64,000 nucleotides of DNA, taken from contig OZ345352.1 in the NCBI GenBank assembly GCA_977006965.1, positions 1,674,001 to 1,738,000 of the forward strand, in the 5' to 3' direction. Each line of letters begins with the position of its first letter. Position 1 is the stretch's first letter. The DNA is from Phymatolithon calcareum (Eukaryota > Rhodophyta > Florideophyceae > Hapalidiales). Of this stretch, positions 31,401 to 42,069 are shown in pieces. The notes beneath the pieces were generated by a model. That model searched no databases and was not told the DNA's origin. It saw only the letters and a program-made list of their open reading frames with translations. Position numbers and translations under genes: made by a program.

Positions 31401-33233
31401 TAATGCCCAGACTGCCATCTATCTCGAAAAAGGATCTGGCGCAACAACGCGAAAGTCTTCGCGCAATTATTTCAGCACAAAATGAGTACGAGAAAATCGT
31501 CAGCAGCGAAGTTATCAACCGCGGTTTGCGCAAGAATGTGCCGCCGGCTGCAAATCACGTGTGCCAACCGGGTGATTTTGCATATGTCTTCAGGGATAAC
31601 TTGAAGCAATACAAAGGCCCACACATGATTGCCAGACTTGATGGAAAGGCAGACTATCTGGACGTTGGTGAGAGCACCGCTCCAAGACAGTTCAACGTCG
31701 CCCAACTCAGAACGTCCAAATTGCCATCTCATCCGCCCGACTCGAGGCATGTCACACCAAACTCACATGCGCTTGATTTAAACCTCGTCGAGACTGTGGC
31801 AGATGACGATCCGCAGGTTAATAACTTCGCAGAGGCCGACCGTAAAGAGATGCATGGACTTGCATCGCGTGGCGTATTTAAAATTGTCAAGCGCTCGAAG
31901 GTCCGACCAAATCCGAACATTGTGCCTTCGCGTCTTCTCCGTGTTATCAAACACCTTGCCGATGGCACGAAAGAGAAGAAATCGCGCTACATACTCGGTG
32001 GACATCGGGACAAGTCGAAGCGCATGATAGTTTATTCGTCTAATAAGCTGAGGCAAAAGTCAGTTCGCGTCATTCTTGCAATTTCTACAATTCTTGGTTT
32101 TGACATTCGGAACACTGACGTTAAGCAAGCTTACCTTCAAGCTGATGTTCCAATACAGCGCAAAGTATATTTCAGACCCTCGACGCTAGATCTCAAGGAT
32201 GATGAGATCGCAGAAATCGTGCGTCCCCTCTACGAACTTTCCGACAGTGGTGAATATTTGCACGAAACCCTGACTAAGCACCACCTGAACGACCTCGGGA
32301 TGTCGCAAACCGTTGGAGATTTTTGCCCTGTTTTTCCGATCCATTGGCGGTACACTCGTTTCACTGTCCGGGACGTACGTGGACGAAATACTTCAAGCAG
32401 GCACATCGGAAGAAAAGGCGAGGCTGCGGAAAGAAATGGCAGATAAATTTGATATCAAGTCCTCGCTGGACCACATATTTGAATTTGCTGGACTGGAAAT
32501 TGATTCATCCGATTCCGAATTACCAATCATGTCTCAATGTAATCACATTCAGAGACTGAAGCTTCTTCCGCGAGATGCCACATTTTCTCTCTTTCGATCT
32601 GGTCGCGTCAAAATTGCGTGGACAAGCCACAGTCGTCCCGATGTTTCGGCTCCTACCTCATTTGTCGCCCAAGAGACCGAAGCAAGTTTTGGTGCAGACA
32701 CGATTAAGTTCCACAACCGTATTGTGAAGTACCTGCAAAGTGCTGCGGACCTCAAGCTAAAATTTCCCAAGTTGGATATCAAGTCCCTCCGTCTTCTTGT
32801 GTAAGTTGATGCGTCTTGCAACAATTGCAAAGACGGCCGCTCGCAACTTGGACACATTATTTTCCTGGCTGATGGAACCAAAAAATGCTCTGTACTAGAG
32901 TACTCTTCCGACAAATCTAGGCGCATTGCATGATCAACATCAACTGCTGAAGCTTTTGCGTTTGTGCATGGATTCGACCATGCATTTCTCCTCAACCACG
33001 ACCTTGAAACTCTTCTCGGACACCCAACTCCCATTCTTATGCTAACCGACAATGACATTCTATTCAAGAATATAACAAGCGCGCGTTATACATCGGAGCG
33101 CCGCTTAATGATCGACATCAACTCCGCTCGCGAAGCTTACAACAACCGCAGAATGTCTAACATTGCTCTAATGAAATCGGAGCATAATCCGGCAGACACA
33201 CTAACAAAGGTCCTCTCCAACTCGGCTCTTTAA
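28431..33233 (+). pseudogene. Copia-B gag-pol, several stops and frameshifts
   Basis: Starts at ATG 28431. Gag stays in one frame to 30284 apart from TAA stops at 28920-28922 and 29343-29345, and includes a CCHC knuckle (CRYCDEKGHWRQEC). The frame shifts near 30285. The protease motif DTGAQKS at 30365-30385 is followed at once by TAA. The integrase HHCC and first two acidic residues lie in 30553-31150, a T-run at 31150-31158 breaks the frame, and the third acidic residue is near 31243. RT resumes at 31403-32446 with DVKQAYLQ, then shifts again. The active-site box reads YVDE (32376-32387) instead of YVDD. RNase H is cut by stops at 32802 and 32930. NPADTLTK near the end is copia-typical. Gag-pol order matches Copia-A, but there is no zinc-finger ORF ahead of it. 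Confidence 0.93.
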
Positions 33234-33341
33234 ACAATTTTGGCAACGCACACTATTACGCACCCCATCGAACAGTTCATCATCGAGTCCGATGCGAAAA
33301 CATTTTCTACAGCATGCTCTTAGTCATCTGAGAAGGAGATG

Positions 33342-33817
33342 TGTTAAAGCAAAGCTTCTGCCACCAACTGTGGATGATGCCATGCGAGCATGCCATTCTC
33401 TCGTATTATTGGTTGGCCAAAACAGGTCAACTATCGAGTTGAAGTTACACGCACAGCCACTACTTACAGCAATTGTATTCTCTCGAGATCCTCATTCCAG
33501 TTTCAGATTTAGTACTTTAGCCTGTTCAGTTTTTCCTTCCAACCGAAAGGGAGTACAACAGAACATCAACCCAGAACAAACACCTTAATAAACAAGGACG
33601 TCAACTTCTTGTTTCCACCCCGCTTCACTTGGTGATCTATCCAAGCAAGCAAACTCAGTTGGCTCTCTTTGCCGCGATCGCCACGATATCTTCCGTGGGT
33701 TCCCGGCATAGTATCCTCCTGTTGCATTCATTTCATTACGCGTCGGTGTACCCCCGACGCCTCAAGTCATCCGTTTCGTTTAGCCGAAATCGTCGGCATT
33801 CATGACGAATTTCATCA
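33342..33817 (+). repeat. Copia-B 3' LTR
   Basis: 476 bp, preceded by the polypurine tract at 33330-33341 and followed by the GGTAG duplication. Confidence 0.95.
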
Positions 33818-33822
33818 GGTAG

Positions 33823-35375
33823 CTCGCTTCACCTGTCGTATGGGATTCTCATTCTCCTCTTTAATTCAAGGCGATGTCGTTCCACTGTAAGCAAAGTAAG
33901 AGGAAAATCATCATTTTCGCTGGCGCAATGAAAAAAGATATTCTCAACGCGACTGGTATTAATATTATGTGGTGGCTTCTGCAGCCTGGTTAAGACCGAG
34001 TGGGTCGTTTGCCATGAATGGTAGGAATTTAGAAAGTACAGTCAGACTATGGATTGAAAACACTTGGGACCGTTCCACGGGCCTTTACGGGAATGATAGG
34101 CAGCTTGATATGATTCTGGACCTTTCTACTGTCTAAGTGCGGAACCACCTTAAGTTAAGGGCGATTTAAAAGATCAGAAAATTGTGTAAAAAGAATGCGA
34201 AACAGTTTCTTGGCGCCAGATTCGGAAATAACGTCTCGTCTTCTGGGTGAGTACCCCAACTAGTACTTTTTGAAATCAACATCTGTCCCGCAAATTACGA
34301 CTCGTAGACACGAGTGCCAGTCAAGTATGATTCCCATCCAGTCTATTAAATAGAGCCAAGTGGTCCGACCAACATCATGTTGGTCTGACCATGCACACAA
34401 TGTACAAGTTTTGGTGTTGGTAGGCACCGATGACTCATACATTGTGTGCATGTTAGTCGGAACAGGTGGCTCATACGTAGTGTGTGTAGAGTGTATGTTG
34501 TCCGAGTGTCTTCTCGTTGATCGGCACTGGTGAAACATTTATTGCTAGTTGACAGGCACCGGTGGCTCATACATTGTCAGCAAACTAAAATACTGTACTG
34601 CCTCCCAAATATCAGTCGTACTGTCGTTGCCTTGAAACTCTACGTGTTAGAGCCTCCCCTACGAACCCGCGGCAATCGGCACAAGTGCGGACCTCAGTTT
34701 TCATTGCCCAGCAACGTATTGCAAAAGCGCATCTCCTTGTCTAATTTCTACTTAAGCCCCTGGCGACTTGCGACCATCCCGAACAGTTGCATCAGCAAAG
34801 CTGGAGAGCTCACACCGAGAAATATTCAACATGGAACACAAAATTACGCCTGCGATGACCCCTAGAGCTCGCATTGCGCCGGGCGCGCCCCGTCCCAACA
34901 TTAAGGATCCACCGGCGCCTCCGTCTTTGCACCTGCCGCAGTCCGTTACTGCCGCCCGCAGTTCGATGGCTGAGAACAACGGTGACCAAACTACTTGAAA
35001 TTGAAGAGGAGGACATAGACGGCCATGAAAAATAACCGCTTTCTGTAGAGCACCTGACTCGTTCGCCCGCAGTATAATTCAAGGGTCAGCTCTTCGAAGT
35101 CTCATTTTTAATTGAGACTTTCTTCTTTCGTGGATCCCCACTTCTTCTTCTTTTGTATATTTGCGAGTCTTGTCAAAATAAAACGGCATCTGCACCTGAA
35201 TGTGAATTCCACGGTCCTGTTTCGCAATTCTTGTGAGCTCATATCACCTTGTGTCCGCACTGCAGACTGCGTGTTGTTGAGGCTCTATAAGAAAAGCTAT
35301 TAGTTGATTTGAGACATATACTTTAGTGGGACCCTTACCGTATCCTCATTTTCTATCTAGAGGTCGGTCTAAGCC
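33823..35375. other. No firm gene; short degenerate repeats
   Basis: About 34420-34580 holds two to three loose copies of a unit containing GGCACCGRTGRCTCATAC. A 55-residue Pro-rich ORF (34831-34998, +) and an acidic frame just after it could be parts of one small spliced gene, but no domain supports this. Confidence 0.35.
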
Positions 35376-35795
35376 ATGACGTTTTTCGGTACCGTGAGCA
35401 CTTCACTCACATTTCTCGAGAACGGACATGGTGAATTTCGAGGACCTGATGATGTACGCTTAGCTGCTGCGTACTCCGGTGAGTATAAAGGTCTCTTCAA
35501 ACAGGTAGGAAAGAGAAGCTTGGACAGGTGTAGGGCCATGTGCCGCATCCTCCAACCCAAGGGAAGAAGAGATGTCCTTGCACGACGCTTTGTGCAGAGA
35601 TTGATAAGAACAAGCAATGCACTGATATCAGGTCCCAAAACAGAGGTCTCAAACAAGGAACGTTTAGAAGCCGAGAGAGATATTGATCACGCGAGAGTGA
35701 GTGGCTTCCTGTGCGAAGCTGCAAACGAAACGACAGCTACGACAAACATCAAGAAATACGAAAGAAACAAGATATGTACGCCGCAGAGGATGTGA
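35376..35795 (+). CDS. Hypothetical 139-residue frame, possibly LINE-derived
   Basis: An open frame without recognisable domain, basic and hydrophilic. It ends 130 bp before the LINE-A C-terminal segment at 35925 on the same strand, so it may be an upstream part of that LINE's protein in another frame rather than a host gene. The first ATG is at 35376. Confidence 0.3.
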   Translation: MTFFGTVSTSLTFLENGHGEFRGPDDVRLAAAYSGEYKGLFKQVGKRSLDRCRAMCRILQPKGRRDVLARRFVQRLIRTSNALISGPKTEVSNKERLEAERDIDHARVSGFLCEAANETTATTNIKKYERNKICTPQRM

Positions 35796-35924
35796 ATAAG
35801 TCGAAAAAACGACCTATACCGCACGCAAAAGTTACGTTAACCCCCGCACCTTCTCTTCAGCTCAAGAAGACATAGAACACTTGCCATCAAGTGGCCATTT
35901 GGAATATTCCCTCCAATGAGCACC

Positions 35925-36326
35925 TCCACCTTATCGAGCTCAGCGGCCAATGTGGGAAAGATGCCACCGAAGATGTTACAAATGGCCTCGCAAAGGAGGG
36001 ACTCTCTAATAAGGACAGCACCTGGACTAAGCGAGCACTCGACGAGCTCTTAACCATGTTTCAGGCTGTGGACAAGTAAGAACTGCTCGCAACCTGAAAT
36101 CACCGCGTGCCACAGGACAGGGGAGTAGTTGTCCCCTCGAGGTCCCGAATGAGACCAGAGTTGAGTTGTTGTACCGCATTGAATCGTATTACACCAACAA
36201 AAAAAGGAACTCTTGTTTAGGCAGAATCCAGCCAAAACTGCTTGGCATTAGGAAAGTTGCCCCAAGCGTCAGCATATACGTTTGTAATTTTTAATTAAAA
36301 ATCTACCTTTCTTCTTCTTCTTCAAC
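35925..36326 (+). mobile_element. LINE-A 3' end, copy 3
   Basis: Matches 19282-19666 inverted over its whole length. It encodes the same LINE C-terminus (WTKRALDELLTMFQAVDK, stop at 36077-36079), then the shared 3' UTR with ACACCAACA and the TAATTAAAAATCTACCTTTC end, and a TTC-repeat tail. The 5' limit is not clear; the copy may extend to 35376. Confidence 0.82.
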
Positions 36327-36332
36327 CAGGTA

Positions 36333-36456
36333 TCTGGCGACGAGCCGGGGCAGAACGAACGCAGCCAACGAGCAGCTCGGGATTTTTAGTTATTGTGTCT
36401 GGCGACGGGCCAGGGCAGAACGAACGCAGCCAACGAGCAGCTCGGGATTTTTAGTT
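36333..36456 (+). repeat. Two-copy tandem repeat, 65-bp period
   Basis: Two ~59-bp units starting TCTGGCGACG (36333 and 36398), each ending GCTCGGGATTTTTAGT, differing at about two bases. A shorter echo of the unit end is near 36510. Confidence 0.85.
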
Positions 36457-38756
36457 TTTTTCTTTTTTTATTGCAATTTTTTTTAAAACCTCGCAGTCAT
36501 ACGAATATACGGGCAGGGCTGGGGATTTTTAGTGCCATGTGAAAGTTTGCAGTTGGTGAACGTTATCATATAACGTTCTTCTAGCGCAAAGTTGGGCAAG
36601 GCTGTCTCACCTGTTTTTATGTCATAATATTATCATCTTAAAATCACGTGAACATTTGCACATAAACGCCTTCCGCCCACCTTTTGCGCGTAGAATATGC
36701 GCGAAGGATAGATCGTGCCACAAGCAATACTTTCGCGACGGGCACATGGTGTGAAGCAGTTACGCAATAAACCAGAATAGAACATTTAAAAAGTGCCCAA
36801 GATGTTGAATACCTTGACATATCTCAAATATCTTACTGTAGCTGCAAAGAGCAAAAACTTTTGAGCTTTTATGTTTTTTAATTATCCATAGTTATCACCC
36901 GGTTTTGAAGGCGCTCTGGGCCGATTATGCCCCGAAGAGCTCCAGTAGGGATCTAAAATGGCCCGATATGTCATCATGTTGGGGAATAATTTGATCACTT
37001 TTTAACCGGCGGGTGACATATCCCATGGCTCCCGACGAAGTAAAAAGAGTTCAAATTATTCCCCAAAATACCATTCCGGCCGGGCGACATATCCCATGTC
37101 TCTCGGCCGAAACTTCCAGCCGGGTGACATATCCCATGTCACCCGTCGGCCGAAACGAAAAGGGGAAGTCTACAACCTCAAAACAGGGCTAATAAGCCGG
37201 TTATCACATGACACTTTCGGGACCGGCCATGATTCGAAACCACTCGGTAGTCCCGCGGGCGTGATTCCTCATCATGGCCGGTCCCTCAAGATTCATGCTA
37301 TAACCTATACTTGTCTCACGATTTTTCGAGTCATATTGTGTAAGCGGAACCGGTATTTATGCGCGGCGAAGACCATGGGCGTTTAATAACATACACGCCT
37401 GCTATGGAGAACGATGTCTGCGTCTCGCGCTGCCTGGTGGTCATATTCTTATAGCAACTCTTCACAAAAAGCACCAGAGTGACATGATGTCACTCCGGTG
37501 CTTTTTAATCACGATCATAGGTCGCATATCAGACTCACGTCAGCTTCTTCCAAACGTATGTCGCCAGTTGACACCTAGTCGATGGATCTGCACCACGGGA
37601 CCTTTCTACTGATCTTTAGAGCGAGGGTTTACTCTCTGTGGAACAGAATTGTTCTCAAAGGAGAACATTGGATGAATTCTATGTTTGGTGTGTGCTGAGT
37701 TAGATCGGCTGCGGTAGAGTTAAGCTGGTGTGGATGACAGATGGGAAATTTAAGCTATACATATTTAAGCCTGCAACGCCAGCGCTTGCCGAAGCGAGAG
37801 CGGTTTCTCATATAGTGCGGTGTCTTTCCTAAGAATACGGATGCAAGATTCCATCCACTATAGAATAGCTCCCTAATTATTGCAAGATCGGAACATCGAG
37901 TATCAATGGGGTCCAAAACTTTATTCCTGGTTGTCGGGCACCGGTTCGTCGGAAAATGGCCGATTGGCCTATTCCACTGTGTACGTTACAAATGATACAG
38001 CGGCTGGTACTGTAAAGTACGAGCAAGAAGCAACGTCTGAACTCTAGAAGGTGCAAGTGATATGGAAAATATAAGGGAAATATAGGACAGGGAAGTGGGC
38101 ACCTGTGTCCATCTTAGCAAAAATAAAAATCTAATGAAAAATTAAGGAAAACAAGGAAGAGGGAGAATCTCCACCGGTACCTTTTTTCTGGTTTTCTGAC
38201 GCTGTACAGTAATAGTCAGCGCTCATTTCAACTGTGAGCCGTCAGAAGTAAAACTGGGTTATTTCATATTGTGGACAGTTTATGAACCTATTGTTTTTTC
38301 AGCCGCACGGAAGGGTGTTTCATTTGGTTACGATGCACCCACATTTTTTCTCGTACTCCAAAGTTTCAATCTTTTTCGAATAAATCCAAATCAATTCCAC
38401 TTTTGATCTATAATTTCGGTTTCCCGAGCGACGAAGAGGAGCTCCTCTTCTTTTTCCATCAGCTCCGTAGATTCCGCTCGCGAAAATATTCCCATTCGAG
38501 CTGAAGAGGACGGCATCTGCACTACCCGAAATCGCAAGGGAATATCTGCGCAACGCTGACGCGGAGCTATGCGAATACTGCTCCAGCGTCTCCCGCGTGC
38601 TTTACCGCGCCCGCGGCGCAGTCCGCATGAACAAGTCACGTGACGATGAAGGGACGTTTTTATACTGCTTCCTATTGCATTTCCATGCCCACGCTTCGGA
38701 GGATTATAATTCATACATGCCTTGCACAATATCACGCTACTGGCATGTAATGTGTG
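36457..38756. other. Non-coding stretch with inverted repeats
   Basis: No supported gene in 2.3 kb. The 36.95-37.51 kb part contains several exact inverted and direct repeats (separate entry). The minus-strand frame 38391-38852 has no domain. Confidence 0.45.
36979..37506. repeat. Cluster of inverted and direct repeats
   Basis: (a) 16-bp perfect inverted repeat TTGGGGAATAATTTGA, 36979-36994 with 37051-37066. (b) Three direct copies of GGGYGACATATCCCATG at 37011, 37082 and 37122. (c) 15-bp perfect inverted repeat GGGACCGGCCATGAT, 37219-37233 with 37271-37285. (d) A 41-bp near-perfect palindrome, 37466-37506, one mismatch, ending in five T. No protein frame explains them. Confidence 0.8.
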
Positions 38757-38787
38757 GCGGAAGAATTTAACGCTAAAATTCTTCCGC
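38757..38787. other. Perfect 12-bp hairpin before SINE-S1 copy B
   Basis: GCGGAAGAATTT (38757-38768) pairs with AAATTCTTCCGC (38776-38787) across a 7-nt loop, ending 16 bp before the SINE head. Confidence 0.7.
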
Positions 38788-38803
38788 GACACGTTCCAGG
38801 AAT

Positions 38804-39014
38804 TCCGTCGTAGCTCAGCTGGTTCGCTACCCAGATAGAGCGCTAGTCTCACATGCTATGCTGGAAATGGCAGTTGATACTGTCCAAAGAAAAAGTCCGA
38901 AACCAACTACTTAAATGAGAACGTAAGCAAAGGCATGTAGCACAACGAATAGTCTATCAGGTGCAATGATAATTGACAAAGGTAGCTGCAATTAAACAGA
39001 AATCGAATCCAATC
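38804..39014 (+). mobile_element. SINE-S1 copy B with tRNA-like head
   Basis: Begins with a tRNA-like sequence: TCCGTCG (acceptor-like), then the A box TAGCTCAGCTGG, then TAGAGCGCTAGTCTCACAT, as in an elongator Met-type tRNA. An ~11-bp insert splits the D arm. The body from 38862 matches SINE-S1 copy A. The tail is AATCGAATCCAATC, a decayed form of the CCAAT repeat. AATTCC flanks both ends (38801-38806, 39015-39020), a possible short target duplication. Confidence 0.75.
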
Positions 39015-39830
39015 AATTCCAAGAATATTACAACACGAAACTTGAGGATTTTGCAACCGACACGTGTTCCGTATCTTAACCTCCCACTTCTTTTTCTTCT
39101 CTATAGCGCTCCCTCGTTGGATGCAATAGTAAAAAGCTTAACGTTGAAATCAAAGCCTGGGTGAGTTCGGGCGATGACTTGGCAGCAGCATCAAGGATAC
39201 TATGGTGTAAGCCAAGAGCAAAATCAAGAGCGCTGCTGATGTAAGAAACCTCACGGATCTGAAACCTCTCAAGCCAAACAAGACTCGCTGGTCCGGATTG
39301 TTTTACAAGTTTGAACGACTCCATATGATTCATCTCAGTTTTTCGAGGTCAATAATAATCCGGAACGTGGTTTGAACCTCAATGAGAGTGCATGCTCTGC
39401 ATATCGTGTGCAAAGATATAGAGAATAATCGTTGGTAACTTTTTTATTTAAAAGTTACCAGCGCAAATACTGACGATTGGGGCAACTTTACTTTAAACAA
39501 GGTAACAAAATAACTTCAAGAGTAACGTATTTGCCTTGCGAAGAGGCGAACCATGCTGAATAGACTTATCCAGCTTGAGTCTCAGCAAAAATATGAACCT
39601 AACACTGATCAGAGCCCATTTGGTGGCTTCGGACTCCGAAGCGGGATATTTCCGCATTGTAGCAATTTCTCATGTTGAATCTGGGGTCGTCTAAATACAG
39701 CAGAGGAGGACGCATATTATGACGGGTGGAGAGCGGTATGCCTGTTAAGGATTGCTGCACGAATCAGTCGACAATCACCATATTGCGCAACAGAATGCTC
39801 CTGTTGACATTGAAGACATATATAAAGAAA
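39015..39830. other. No gene; LINE-A end in palindromic form
   Basis: At 39433-39461 GGTAACTTTT and AAAAGTTACC face each other around TTATTT, made of LINE-A-type 3' sequence, with a minus-strand LINE-A-like piece continuing to ~39510. No supported protein. Confidence 0.45.
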
Positions 39831-42067
39831 TGAAATTCGTCATGGATGCCGATGATATCAGAAAAACGGGATAGATGACTCGAGGCTTCGGGAGTACACC
39901 CACGCGCAGTGAAATGAATACATCAGAAGGATACTACGCCGAGAACCCGCGAAAGATATCGTGGCGAGCGCGTCGAAGAGAGTCAACTGAGGTTGCTCGC
40001 TTGCACAGATCACCAACTGAAGGAGAGTGGAAGCAAGAAGTTCACGTGCTTGTTTATTAAGGCGTTTGTTCTGGGTTAAAGTTCCGTTGTCCTCCCTTTC
40101 GGCTGCAAGTAAAACCGAACCCGGTAAAGTACTAAATCTGAAGCTGGAATGAGGATCTCGAGAGAATTCTATTTGTGTAAGTAGTGGCTGTGCGTGTAAA
40201 CTTCACTTCGGTAGTTGACTTGTTTGGGCAAGCAATAACACGAGGGATCGGCATGCTCAAATGACATCATGTACAGTTAGTTGCATAAGATTTGCTATAA
40301 CACAACCCGCTCTTAGAGGCCTAAGAGCATGCCGGAGAAAATGTCTTCGCAGCGCTGATAGTGTGCGTTGTCAAAATAGTTGAAGAGCGGAGTTTGATTG
40401 AAGATTTGTTAGTGCATCTGATGAATTATGCACAGACTTGATTAGAGCAACGTTAGACATGCTGCGGTTGTTATAAGCTTCGCGAGCGGAGTTGATGTCG
40501 ATCAATCGGCAGCGTTCCTATAAATAATGCGCATTTGTTCTTTCTTAAATAGAATGTCAATGTCGGTTAGCATATGAATGGGAGCTGTATATCTGAAAAG
40601 AGCTTCAATGTCGTTCTTGTGGAGCATGCATGATCAAATCCATGCGCAAACTCGAAAGGTTCAGCAGTTCAAGTTGATTGTTCAATGCGCATAGACTTGT
40701 GGGAAGCGTACTATCGTAGAGTACATTTGCTCGTTATATCATTCAAGAAAGTAATGTGTCCTAGCTGCGAGCGTCCGTCTCTGCAATTGATGAAAGAGGA
40801 ATCAATCGACACAAGAAGAAGGAGCGACTTGATGACCATCTTTGGAAATATTAACTTAAGGTCTGTTATACCGAACCAAAATTGGCTACGCTCTCTTAGG
40901 CGACAAATAAGGTAGAACGGGAAACATCAATCATATCATCTTTGAAATCGACCACCGACAGCGTGCAATATACTTTGCGCTGCATTCGAACATTGGCTTC
41001 AATGAAAGCTTAACGTCACTGCTCCAAACGTCGAAACCAAGAATTTTAAAATTGGAAGAATGACGAAATCTATCTTTCCTCAGCGTTCTGGAAGTCAGAG
41101 TATGTACGTGGGACTGATAATCGCACAGAATGGCAAACTAGTGCTCGGCCTGTCGCAAATGGCGAAAATAAAACAGAATGAAAAGTTGATTAGGAGAAAG
41201 AGTCGGATACCTTGTCCGACGCAATCATACATGGCCATGGAGTACAAGGACGATACGAGAGCACATGGAAGATGTCTGAACTTATTTCGCGGCTTCTTAA
41301 AAATCCTCCGAAGAGTGTCAAGGCACTTCTACCGAATCCCGAGGGAGTTGCAATATTCTGCTCCAGAATGTGTATATTCCATAGAGTTCTCATTCCTACG
41401 TCCGTTATACTGACATTAACAACGATCCTTAATTTGACAGTATTTATTTAGGGTGTTCTAGATAGTTGAAGTCTTTAAGTGAGGGAGGACTGTGGCGGAG
41501 CTGAAAGTAGTGCCGGCACTGACGATTGGTAACAGAGGCTTGGAAATGTTTTCGTTGTTGACCACGACTTTCGCGGTGTTGCGAATCCGGAACGAAATTT
41601 TCCACTGCGAATACTGCGTGCATGTGTAGCTTGCTTCAGAGATTTCTTCTAGCATCGACTTCGTTTCTGGAGATACATTGACGGGTCCCATCGTTTTAAT
41701 CAACTCTAATGCTTAGAAGTGCTGCATTGGACGAGATGTTTGTAGAGTCGTGCGATCTGGGGCTTGGTGTAGAATGCAGATATGCGTTTGAGCACGGGCA
41801 GTTTCACCTTCCATGCCTAATTTGTTGATGAATCCTGACGCTATAGTTGACCCATTGATTGGCACAGATAACTGATTGATAAAAGTCATCAGCATGGAGT
41901 AGAGATCATTGTAATCAAGAGGGTTTGCGAGTCTGCCCATTAACGATGTCTGCGGCCATGGTTCGTGCTGAACAGTTCGGACGAGCATCCGGATTTTGTG
42001 GCCAATGCAGTACAGCTGATGTGTAGGGAAATACTTTTCGTACTCTTTTAGCATTTGGGTAGCAAGC
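39831..42067 (-). pseudogene. Old inverted Copia-B relic (3' LTR and part of gag-pol)
   Basis: 39831-40302 is the Copia-B LTR in inverse orientation, clearly diverged. Inward on the minus strand follow decayed RNase H and RT (40400-41450), integrase remnants with a Cys pair and DTKV-like motifs (about 41458-41703), and a Gag segment at 41713-42054 aligning with Copia-B Gag (HKIRMLVRTVQHEPWPQ versus HKIRILARTVEQEPWAQ). Many stops and indels show great age. The pogo element at 42070 interrupts it. The 5' LTR was not found. Confidence 0.85.
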
Positions 42068-42069
42068 TA

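Larger units (their letters stand above)
27891..33817 (+). mobile_element. Copia-B: full-length copia element, genes broken
   Basis: A 5927-bp element with 476-bp LTRs at 27891-28366 and 33342-33817. LTRs start TGTTAAAGC and end TTCATCA. The 5-bp duplication GGTAG lies at 27886-27890 and 33818-33822. A polypurine tract GAGAAGGAGATG abuts the 3' LTR. By eye the LTRs differ at about seven positions (~1.5%), four of them clustered at 27907-27912. The coding region (28431-33233) carries several stops and frameshifts, so it cannot move itself. Confidence 0.96.

Noticed and set aside
34768-35082. Overlapping Pro-rich and acidic frames as a spliced gene
   Set aside because: No convincing splice pair joins them and both strands are open, so coding direction is not clear.
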